DNA of 11,743 nt. Source: Enterobacterales bacterium. GTDB taxonomy: Bacteria; Pseudomonadota; Gammaproteobacteria; Enterobacterales; Succinivibrionaceae. Position numbers and translations under genes: made by a program. This document shows, in pieces, positions 5,678 to 11,743 of this stretch. Below the pieces are notes generated by a model. That model searched no databases, had not been told where the DNA came from, and saw nothing but the letters and a program-made list of their open reading frames with translations. How positions within the stretch are numbered: position 1 is the stretch's first letter; every line of letters begins with the position of its first letter. Location of the stretch: contig CAAGDP010000156.1 of the NCBI GenBank assembly GCA_900768635.1, positions 1 through 11,743 of the forward strand, written 5' to 3'.

Positions 5678-6544
5678 ATGTATAATTGGCTGATTTCTCC
5701 TTTTGTTGAATATGGGTTTATGTTTAAAGCCTTACTCAGCTGTATATTGATTTCTATTTCAGCGCCTGTTCTTGGCATTTTTCTTACTATGAAAAGGATG
5801 AGTCTTGCCGGAGATGCCTTGTCTCATGCAATATTACCTGGAGTAGCCATTGGCTATGCCATATCAGGAATGTCTCTTATGGCTATGACTATTGGAGGTT
5901 TTATTGCCGGAACAATAGTGATCCTTACATCCAGTTATTTATCTCGACTTACTAATAAAAGTGATGATAATTCTCTGGCATCATTTTTTCTTATATCTCT
6001 GGCTGTTGGTATTTTCATAATATCTGTAAATGGAAGTAATCTGGATCTACTCTGTATTCTTTTCGGATCATTACTTACTTCTGACAATTACGCCCTTATG
6101 ATAATAGCAGGTGTTTCATTATTTTCCATGTTGGTGCTTTTTATTATTAAAAGACCGTTTCTTATTGACTGCATCGATCCTTTATTCTTAAAGAGCAATG
6201 GTTACAATGGAAACCTGTATAATATGATTTTTATGGTTTTAGTTGTTTTAAACCTTATAGCAGGTTTTCAAACCATAGGAACATTAATGGCTGTAGGACT
6301 ATTTATTCTTCCTGCTACTATTTTAAGATTTTGGTTCAACAGTATCATTCTGCTCTGTGCAACAACACCTTTTATCGTAATCATATCCTGTTACACAGGT
6401 CTTCTGTTATCCTTTCACTTTGATTATCCTTCATCCCCAACCATTATTATTTTTATGGGATGTATGTATGTTTTTTCTCTTATTTTTGGTCTAAATGGAG
6501 GTCTGCTGTGGAAATTTATAAAATTAAAGCATTTAGAATCTTAG
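5678..6544 (+). CDS. znuB: Zinc/manganese ABC transporter permease
   Basis: Inner-membrane channel subunit of the metal importer, working as a dimer with ZnuC. It is 288 residues with about eight hydrophobic helices, typical of the ABC-3 family. The conserved stretch MSLAGDALSHAILPGVAIGY (41-60) marks the family, as do FQTIGTLMAVGLFILPATIL (197-216) and DYPSSPTIIIF (249-259). GAGGA lies 8 bases before the ATG, supporting the start. It begins 15 bases after znuC and its last 37 bases overlap znuA in another frame, so the three genes form one operon with probable translational coupling. Confidence 0.92.
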   Translation: MYNWLISPFVEYGFMFKALLSCILISISAPVLGIFLTMKRMSLAGDALSHAILPGVAIGYAISGMSLMAMTIGGFIAGTIVILTSSYLSRLTNKSDDNSLASFFLISLAVGIFIISVNGSNLDLLCILFGSLLTSDNYALMIIAGVSLFSMLVLFIIKRPFLIDCIDPLFLKSNGYNGNLYNMIFMVLVVLNLIAGFQTIGTLMAVGLFILPATILRFWFNSIILLCATTPFIVIISCYTGLLLSFHFDYPSSPTIIIFMGCMYVFSLIFGLNGGLLWKFIKLKHLES

Positions 6545-7398
6545 TTTTAACTGCTTTAGGTTTAGTTTTTTCTTGTGGTGCTGAAGCAAATAATAATCAG
6601 GAAGAAAAGCAAATAACCGCAGTCACTACCAATACCATCTTAGCTGATATGGTAAAAAACGTAGGCGGATCTAAAGTTAAGGTTACATCCATAGTTGGTT
6701 TAGATCAGGAAATGCACAACTATGTTCCTAAACCAAAAGACATAACAAAACTCAATGAAGCAGATGTAGTTATTGCTAATGGTCTTAATATCGACAACTG
6801 GGTGGAACGAGGAAAAGACAATATAAAAATTATTTATCTGTCTGATGGATTAAATTTACTTACTCATGATGGTGAAACAGATCCACACTGTTGGAACAGT
6901 CCGGTTAATGGACAAAAATACGTATCAAGAATTGCCAGAGAGCTGTGCAATCTAAGCAGTAAAGACTGCACTTTCTTTACATCCAACTCGGAACAATATC
7001 AAACTCGTATCAAAGAAATATACTCTCACTATTTAAATAATTTTAATAAATTAAGTGAAGACCAGCGCATTTTGATTACTTCTCACGAAGCTTTCAATTA
7101 TCTGGCAGAAGACTTTAATCTCCGTATTATTGCCATAAACAGCATTAATGAACATAATGAAATATCTGCCGGACAACTGGCAAATATAATCAAATCAATA
7201 AAAGATAACCATATTAAAACAATCTTTCTGGAAAATGCCAGCAATTCAAAATTTACAAATCAAATTGTGAATGAAACAGGAATTACAATTGGAGGTATTT
7301 TATACTCAGACTCATTGTCTAAAGATGAGGAAGGAAGTACCTACCTTAAATTACTGGAACATAATCTTTCAACAATATATAAAGGCATCAGTGAATAA
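6508..7398 (+). CDS. znuA: Periplasmic metal-binding protein of the ABC importer
   Basis: Captures the metal in the periplasm and delivers it to ZnuB. The frame extends back to an ATG at 6460 inside znuB, but GGAGG at 6497-6501 is spaced 6 bases from a GTG at 6508. From there the product (296 residues) starts with a good signal peptide, MEIYKIKAFRILVLTALGLV, so GTG 6508 is preferred. Cleavage could be by signal peptidase I after AEA (residue 27), or Cys23 in LVFSC may be lipidated. Candidate ligands are His70 (MHNYVP), His127 (DPHCW), His193 (TSHEAFNYL) and Asp268 (YSDSLS). A His rather than Glu as third ligand points to the ZnuA/TroA type. There is no His-rich loop like that of E. coli ZnuA, so Zn versus Mn is not fully settled. 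Confidence 0.88.
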   Translation: MEIYKIKAFRILVLTALGLVFSCGAEANNNQEEKQITAVTTNTILADMVKNVGGSKVKVTSIVGLDQEMHNYVPKPKDITKLNEADVVIANGLNIDNWVERGKDNIKIIYLSDGLNLLTHDGETDPHCWNSPVNGQKYVSRIARELCNLSSKDCTFFTSNSEQYQTRIKEIYSHYLNNFNKLSEDQRILITSHEAFNYLAEDFNLRIIAINSINEHNEISAGQLANIIKSIKDNHIKTIFLENASNSKFTNQIVNETGITIGGILYSDSLSKDEEGSTYLKLLEHNLSTIYKGISE

Positions 7399-7465
7399 CC
7401 TGAGGCAATATTAGGTAGAACAGGATCAATTTAAAACATACAGGATGCAGATAGCATCTGTTGAA

Positions 7466-7481
7466 TGTTCCACGTGAAACA
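7466..7481. promoter_or_regulatory. parS: chromosomal ParB-binding site
   Basis: The 16-base sequence TGTTCCACGTGAAACA matches the bacterial chromosomal parS consensus, TGTTNCACGTGAAACA, at every position. The dyad extends to 20 bases (7464-7483: AATGTT...AACATT) with one mismatched pair. It lies in the non-coding junction between convergent znuA and glmS, next to the A/T run of the glmS terminator. It is the only copy in the window. ParB would bind here and spread over both flanks; parA and parB are not in view. Confidence 0.9.
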
Positions 7482-7483
7482 TT

Positions 7484-7538
7484 AAAAAAAATATCCTACA
7501 TTCTGTTCTGAAAATATCATCAGAACTATCTGCAGGAT
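7484..7538 (-). terminator. Intrinsic terminator of the glmU-glmS operon
   Basis: The structure is a two-part hairpin. The outer arms at 7493-7500 and 7531-7538 pair over eight positions with one wobble. The inner GTTCTGA (7505-7511) pairs perfectly with TCAGAAC (7520-7526), and a 4-by-4 internal loop lies between the two stems. On the minus strand it is followed by eight T (complement of A at 7484-7491). No T-run follows on the plus strand, so it serves glmS rather than znuA. Confidence 0.88.
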
Positions 7539-7591
7539 TATTAAGATGCTCAATTTCAGGTTAAATAGAGCTGTTAACTTATCATTCGCAA

Positions 7592-9433
7592 TTACTCTAC
7601 TGTAACACTCTTGGCCAAATTTCGCGGCTGATCCACATCAGTTCCCTTAAGAACAGCTACATAATATGCAAGAAGCTGAAGAGGAACTGCATAAACCACC
7701 GGCTCAATAAGATTTTCTACAACTGGCATTTTGATAATATGACAGGTATTACAATCTGGGAAGATATTCTCAAATCCCGCGTTTTCATCCGTAAATATGT
7801 AAATTTCACCATTTCTGGCATGTACAGATTCAATATTTGATTTCAATTTTTCCAGTAAATCATTTGTTGGAGCAACAATAACAACCGGCATGTTTTCATC
7901 AACCAGGGCAATCGGTCCGTGCTTTAATTCACCCGAAGCATAAGCTTCCGCATGGATATAACTAATTTCCTTAAGCTTCAAAGCACCTTCCATAGCTATA
8001 GGCCATTCAACACCTCTACCCAGAAACAGACAGCTGCTTTTCTTCTGGAATTTTTGAGAAATCTTGGCGATATCATCTTTGATTTTCAAGATATCACTAA
8101 TTCTTCCCGGAAGATTATGCAACTGCTTAAGAAGATCTTTTTCCTGTTCTGAATCTATTTTGCCGGATGATACACCAATAGATCCCATTAACAGCAGCAA
8201 GGCTACTAACTGGGTGGTAAAGGCTTTGGTAGATGCTACACCTATTTCTGCACCTGCTCTGGTCATAAAACATAGTTCTGATTCTCGAACCAGGGATGAA
8301 CTTGCAACATTACAAATTGTCAGCGTTGAAACATAACCCTGCTTCTTGGCCAGTCTTAATGCTTCTAAGGTATCAGCAGTTTCACCGGACTGAGACAATG
8401 TAACAAACAAACTGTCAGGCATGGTTACCGACTTGCGATAACGGTATTCTGAAGCTATTTCTACACTGCAAGATACTCCCGCATACTGTTCAAGCCAATA
8501 TCTGGAAACTAAACCAGCATGATATGAAGTTCCGCAGGCAACAATCTGAACATGTTTGATTTTAGAGAAAATTTCTGCGGCACCGGCACCAAAAGCCTCC
8601 GGAATAAAATGATCGGAAGTAATTCTGGCTTCAATGGTATTTACTACTGATTCCGGTTGTTCGAATATTTCTTTCAGCATGTAATGACTGAAGCCGTTCT
8701 TATCAGCAGAATCCTTGGCGATGGAAGAAATAAAAGGTTTTCTGTCAGCAACATTACCAGACTTATCATAAACGGTAACAACCCGTCTGGTAAGAAGAGC
8801 TACATCTCCTTCTTCAAGAAAAAGGAATTTCTGTGTTACAGGAAGAAGTGCCAGCTGATCAGATGCTACAAAATTCTCACCTATACCCATTCCTATAACC
8901 AGAGGAGATCCACATCTGGCAACTACCATACTGTCCGGTTCATTACTGTCAATCACAGCAGCACCATAAGCACCTCTGAGATCCTTTACCGCTCTTTGTA
9001 CAGCCTGCAGAAGATTTTCAGAAGTCTTTCTGTAGTAATTGATTAAATGTGCCATAACCTCCGTATCAGTATCTGATTCAAACTTGTAGGAAAGATTGAT
9101 AAGTTTCTCTTTCAGTTCTGCAAAGTTTTCAATAATACCGTTATGAACAATTGCTATTGTACCGGATACATGAGGATGAGCATTTTTCTCGGAAGGTTTA
9201 CCATGAGTAGCCCATCTTGTATGAGCAATACCTGTTGCTCCCGGAAGAGGATCCTGTTTAAGCTTTTCCACCAGTTCAGAAACCTTTCCCAGACTCCTTA
9301 CCCTCTTCAACACTCCATTCTTAATAACCGCAGCACCTGCTGAATCATAACCACGGTACTCCAGACGTTTTAAACCTTCAATTAAAACTTCAATAACATC
9401 GCGTTGAGCAATTGCTCCAACTATTCCACACAT
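7592..9433 (-). CDS. glmS: Glutamine--fructose-6-phosphate aminotransferase (GlmS)
   Basis: Converts fructose-6-phosphate and glutamine to glucosamine-6-phosphate and glutamate, the entry step to UDP-GlcNAc for peptidoglycan and lipopolysaccharide. The cytoplasmic protein is 613 residues (E. coli 609). The N-terminal amidotransferase domain shows nucleophile Cys2 after the initiator Met, HTRWATHG (71-78), HNGIIEN (97-103) and SDTDTE (120-125). The isomerase half has two SIS domains: CGTSYHA (300-306), SQSGETADT (348-356), STKAFTTQ (401-408), then KLKEISYIHAEAYASGELKHG (486-506). The C-terminus PRNLAKSVTVE is identical to that of E. coli. AAGG at 9441-9444 lies 7 bases before the ATG and overlaps the glmU stop codon, so translation is probably coupled. 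There is no room for a glmS ribozyme or long leader. Confidence 0.98.
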   Translation of the reverse strand: MCGIVGAIAQRDVIEVLIEGLKRLEYRGYDSAGAAVIKNGVLKRVRSLGKVSELVEKLKQDPLPGATGIAHTRWATHGKPSEKNAHPHVSGTIAIVHNGIIENFAELKEKLINLSYKFESDTDTEVMAHLINYYRKTSENLLQAVQRAVKDLRGAYGAAVIDSNEPDSMVVARCGSPLVIGMGIGENFVASDQLALLPVTQKFLFLEEGDVALLTRRVVTVYDKSGNVADRKPFISSIAKDSADKNGFSHYMLKEIFEQPESVVNTIEARITSDHFIPEAFGAGAAEIFSKIKHVQIVACGTSYHAGLVSRYWLEQYAGVSCSVEIASEYRYRKSVTMPDSLFVTLSQSGETADTLEALRLAKKQGYVSTLTICNVASSSLVRESELCFMTRAGAEIGVASTKAFTTQLVALLLLMGSIGVSSGKIDSEQEKDLLKQLHNLPGRISDILKIKDDIAKISQKFQKKSSCLFLGRGVEWPIAMEGALKLKEISYIHAEAYASGELKHGPIALVDENMPVVIVAPTNDLLEKLKSNIESVHARNGEIYIFTDENAGFENIFPDCNTCHIIKMPVVENLIEPVVYAVPLQLLAYYVAVLKGTDVDQPRNLAKSVTVE

Positions 9434-9442
9434 AGTAAAACC

Positions 9443-10816
9443 TTACTTTTTATTTTTAACAGGTCGTGCCCAACCAGGTATATGCCGCTGAGGTACACGG
9501 GTTATAACAAGTTCACCATCTTTAACATTCTTACTGATTGTAGATCCTGCACCCAAAGTTGCTCCATTACCTATTGTTACAGGTGCAATGAGCTGGGTAT
9601 CAGAACCGATAAAAACATCATCTCCGATAACAGTCTTATGCTTGTTGGCGCCATCATAGTTACAGGTTATTGTACCGGCACCGAAATTAACATCCGAACC
9701 TACTTCACTATCACCTATATAAGTGAGATGACCGGCTTTTGTTCCTTTGTTGATTTTAGAATTCTTAACTTCCACAAAATTGCCCACATGAACCTTATCT
9801 GCCAATTCACATCCCGGACGCAACCTTGCAAAAGGACCGATAGTTGTTTCATTATGGAGAATGGAAGATTCTATTACTGAATAAGGACTTATTACTGATC
9901 CGTCGCCAATAGAGCAATTTTTTAGCAGACACCCTGTACCTATAACTACATTATTACCGATAGTTACATCGCCCTCAATTATTACATTAGTATCAATAAC
10001 CACGTCCTGGCCACATTTTACTGTACCCCTTAAATCGAATCTTGCAGGATCTACAATAAATACTCCCTGTTGCATAAGTTCTTCAGCCTGATGCATCTGA
10101 TACAGTCGTTCCAATTTTGCCTGCTGCAAACGATCATTGACTCCCAGAGACTCAAACTCACTCCCTGTCTCAGCAGTTGCGACTTTTTTACCTTTTGATA
10201 GAGCTATACTGAATAAATCTGTAAGATAGTATTCCTGTTGCTTATTGTTATTACCTATCAATGGTAAATACTCTTTAAATAATTTGGCATTGCCGCAGCA
10301 AATTCCGGTATTAATCTCATTAATTTCCAGTTGTTCCGGTGTTGCATCCTTTTCTTCAACAATCTTTACAAAAGAGCCGTTTTGATCTCTAATAATTCTG
10401 CCTAATTTTGACGGATCTGAAACGCTGGCGGTAAGAACAGCAAGATCTGAATTAACCAGCTGCGAAAGAACTCTGTGCAAAGTTGCTTCTCTTACCATAG
10501 GAGTATCACCAAAAAGAACCAGCACATTACTGTCATCTTTTATAAAAGGAATACATTGAAGTACAGCATGAGCGGTACCAAGTTGCTCTTTCTGCTCTAC
10601 TACATGAACATCAACAGGAAAAGTTTCCAAAAAGTTCTTTATCTTTTCTATTCCATATCCACAAACCATATGAATTTTATCCGGGTTAAGCTTAAGAACT
10701 GCATTTAAGGCATGCTCAATCATAGGAATTCCGGCTATTGTATGAAGAACCTTTGGTAATGAAGATTTCATTCTGGTTCCCTTTCCTGCAGCAAGTATGA
10801 CAATTTCTAAAGACAT
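9443..10816 (-). CDS. glmU: Bifunctional GlcNAc-1-P uridyltransferase / GlcN-1-P acetyltransferase (GlmU)
   Basis: Acetylates glucosamine-1-phosphate with acetyl-CoA and then couples it to UTP, giving UDP-GlcNAc. It is 457 residues (E. coli 456) and collinear with the family. The N-terminal uridyltransferase domain has LAAGKGTRM (8-16), Lys22 in LPKVLH, QLGTAHAV (78-85), Asp104 in LFGDTP, INTGI (168-172) and Asn227. The left-handed beta-helix acetyltransferase domain spans about 255-440, with DPARFDLRGT (256-265), PFARLRPG (328-335), the catalytic His363 in AGHLTYIG, and FGAGTITCNYDGA (378-390). It ends RVPQRHIPGWARPVKNKK. The ATG at 10816 has only a weak, distant AAGGG upstream. It is followed by glmS after 9 bases, the arrangement found in E. 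coli. Confidence 0.98.
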   Translation of the reverse strand: MSLEIVILAAGKGTRMKSSLPKVLHTIAGIPMIEHALNAVLKLNPDKIHMVCGYGIEKIKNFLETFPVDVHVVEQKEQLGTAHAVLQCIPFIKDDSNVLVLFGDTPMVREATLHRVLSQLVNSDLAVLTASVSDPSKLGRIIRDQNGSFVKIVEEKDATPEQLEINEINTGICCGNAKLFKEYLPLIGNNNKQQEYYLTDLFSIALSKGKKVATAETGSEFESLGVNDRLQQAKLERLYQMHQAEELMQQGVFIVDPARFDLRGTVKCGQDVVIDTNVIIEGDVTIGNNVVIGTGCLLKNCSIGDGSVISPYSVIESSILHNETTIGPFARLRPGCELADKVHVGNFVEVKNSKINKGTKAGHLTYIGDSEVGSDVNFGAGTITCNYDGANKHKTVIGDDVFIGSDTQLIAPVTIGNGATLGAGSTISKNVKDGELVITRVPQRHIPGWARPVKNKK

Positions 10817-10869
10817 TTGTTCTGTTAAACCCTTGTTTTATGAATAAAAAGATAAATACTAACCGTTTG

Positions 10870-10878
10870 ATTATATCA
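10870..10878 (-). promoter_or_regulatory. Extended -10 promoter of glmUS
   Basis: On the minus strand this reads TGATATAAT, a perfect extended -10 element. No good -35 hexamer is present at the usual distance. Transcription would start near 10863, leaving a leader of about 45 bases before glmU. Confidence 0.6.
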
Positions 10879-10885
10879 TGAGAAT

Positions 10886-10909
10886 ACAGACTCATATTTG
10901 AGCATCTGT
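10886..10909. promoter_or_regulatory. Imperfect dyad at the -35 position of glmUS
   Basis: ACAGACTCA (10886-10894) pairs with TGAG (10899-10902) and TCTGT (10905-10909), with a two-base bulge and a 4-base loop. It covers the place where a -35 box would lie for the promoter at 10870-10878. It may be a regulator site; on the plus strand ATTTTT follows, so it could also act as a weak plus-strand terminator. Confidence 0.3.
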
Positions 10910-11041
10910 ATTTTTGTGACAACTGGCGACAGGACAATAGCTGATAAGCTGTGAAATAAGATTGGAAATAAACGGTTATTTTGATGATTAAAATGATTTT
11001 GCAGGTGGTGGTAACCGATTAATAAAAATATCATCAACTTA

Positions 11042-11071
11042 ATATCAGTAACAAATTCCTGTTACTGATAT
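11042..11071. repeat. Perfect 11-base-arm inverted repeat after the Rrf2 gene
   Basis: ATATCAGTAAC (11042-11052) and GTTACTGATAT (11061-11071) are exact complements around an 8-base loop. The repeat begins 16 bases past the Rrf2 stop codon. On the minus strand the following sequence is TTAAGTTGATGATATTTTT, without an immediate T-run, so it may be a weak terminator, an mRNA 3'-end stabiliser or a protein-binding site. Confidence 0.6.
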
Positions 11072-11087
11072 GCATACAGATCTCCTG

Positions 11088-11519
11088 TCAGATAATATAA
11101 TCATTACCTATAAGACTGTTTTTATGATCTACAATATCCTGAATTGTAATACTCTCAAGATAGTCGTTTATAGCCTTATATAATCCCTGCCACACATAAG
11201 CAGTATAATCTTCAGTCTGGGCAACTGAATCATCTAATTCTATTCCTGATACTGGAGATAAGGATCCTTCTGTAAGCTTTAAAATTTCTGCTACTGTATA
11301 TTCATTAGGCTCTCGGGCTAAACGATATCCACCCTGAGTTCCTCTGTTTGATAAAAGAATATCAGTCTTGTTAAGAACGGGAATTATCTGCTCCAGATAC
11401 TTTTTGGAAATGTTCTGGCGATTGGCAATATCCTTTAGAGCTATAAAACCATTATCCTTATGCTCAGCCAAATCCACAAACATCTGCAGCGCATATCTTC
11501 CTTTAGTTGATATTTTCAT
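11088..11519 (-). CDS. Rrf2-family transcriptional regulator without cysteines
   Basis: A 143-residue DNA-binding protein of the Rrf2 family (relatives: IscR, CymR, NsrR). The opening MKISTKGRYALQMFVDLAEH is characteristic. The winged helix-turn-helix lies at about 10-72, with the recognition region ISKKYLEQIIPVLN (37-50) and the wing SNRGTQGGYRLARE (57-70). The dimerisation helix is about 104-123. The segment where IscR-type proteins carry three Fe-S cysteines (about 90-110, SPVSGIELDDSVAQTEDYTA) has none, and there is no Cys anywhere. It should therefore not sense through an iron-sulfur cluster; CymR, also cluster-free, acts through a partner protein. AGGGA lies 5 bases before the ATG. It is upstream of glmU on the same strand but separated by 271 bases and a promoter, so its target is unknown. 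Confidence 0.9.
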   Translation of the reverse strand: MKISTKGRYALQMFVDLAEHKDNGFIALKDIANRQNISKKYLEQIIPVLNKTDILLSNRGTQGGYRLAREPNEYTVAEILKLTEGSLSPVSGIELDDSVAQTEDYTAYVWQGLYKAINDYLESITIQDIVDHKNSLIGNDYII

Positions 11520-11549
11520 AAAATTCCCTAAATTAATAAACCACCATAA

Positions 11550-11570
11550 CCCCTGTTTTTACTACAGTGG
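11550..11570. promoter_or_regulatory. Candidate operator over the Rrf2 gene start site
   Basis: CCCCTGT (11550-11556) and ACAGTGG (11564-11570) form a dyad with one mismatch and a 7-base centre. It covers the predicted transcription start (near 11566) of the promoter at 11573-11581, where autorepression by an Rrf2 protein would be expected. The match to any known Rrf2-family box is not established. Confidence 0.3.
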
Positions 11571-11572
11571 AA

Positions 11573-11581
11573 ATTATAGCA
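11573..11581 (-). promoter_or_regulatory. Extended -10 promoter of the Rrf2 gene
   Basis: On the minus strand this reads TGCTATAAT, a perfect extended -10. No clear -35 is visible upstream in the very AT-rich sequence. Transcription would start near 11566, leaving a leader of about 47 bases. Confidence 0.6.
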
Positions 11582-11743
11582 TATTCTATAATATACTAAA
11601 CTTATATATTTAATTAGTATCAAACCTAAATCTCGACTCTTGTAGCTACTCATTAAATCTTTAATTATCAGATTATCATTTTTCTTAATTTTACCCATAT
11701 AAAAGCAATGAATTTTATAAATTTCTTGTTTTTTTTTCTTGCA

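Noticed and set aside
7444..7460. Small hairpin (GATGC/GCATC, overlapping CAGAT/ATCTG) after znuA as a terminator
   Set aside because: The stem is short and no T-run follows on the plus strand.
9434..9442. glmS ribozyme or GlmZ-type leader
   Set aside because: Only 9 bases separate glmU and glmS, which leaves no room for such elements outside the glmU coding region.
11528..11698. 56-codon minus-strand frame upstream of the Rrf2 gene, open to the right edge
   Set aside because: No ribosome binding site, strongly AT-driven composition, and it runs through the promoter and candidate operator of the Rrf2 gene.

Overview
The window is an AT-rich stretch of chromosome from a Gram-negative bacterium. 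GlmS and GlmU read as gammaproteobacterial: their lengths are 613 and 457 residues, E. coli-type motifs are collinear, and the two genes lie in glmU-glmS order. Several other proteins (Lgt, the Rrf2 regulator, RfbA) look from memory more like Bacteroidota or Clostridia versions. That mixture would suit a gut or rumen gammaproteobacterium such as a member of the Succinivibrionaceae, but this is inference and no marker here proves it.

Layout. Bases 1-93 may hold the tail of a plus-strand gene (weak). A minus-strand pair follows: rfbA (glucose-1-phosphate thymidylyltransferase, 767-1657) and, 13 bases after it, an unrecognised membrane protein (160-753). A 619-base spacer with a sigma70-like promoter leads into plus-strand lgt (2277-3095). 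Next is a free-standing gene for an unrecognised 184-residue protein with a Pro-Ala-Gln-rich linker (3530-4084). It has its own promoters, a hairpin at the predicted start of transcription and a strong terminator. After 783 bases with no convincing gene comes a plus-strand ABC metal-uptake operon, znuC-znuB-znuA (4931-7398). It probably carries zinc, because the binding protein has a His-His-His-Asp ligand set.

The znu operon converges on the minus-strand glmU-glmS operon (7592-10816). Their 193-base junction holds a strong glmS terminator and, next to its T-run, a perfect match to the chromosomal ParB-binding site parS (7466-7481). In gammaproteobacteria both glmUS and parS usually lie near oriC, so the window is probably origin-proximal. 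Upstream of glmU on the same strand is a cysteine-free Rrf2-family regulator (11088-11519) with its own extended -10 promoter.

Functionally the window is mostly cell envelope: UDP-GlcNAc supply (GlmS, GlmU), dTDP-sugar supply (RfbA) and lipoprotein modification (Lgt), plus metal import. ZnuA may itself be a lipoprotein and so an Lgt substrate. I see no mobile element, CRISPR array, tRNA or rRNA. The least ordinary items are the parS site, the orphan 184-residue gene with its Nif11-like segment and regulatory structures, and the apparently foreign Lgt and Rrf2 genes.
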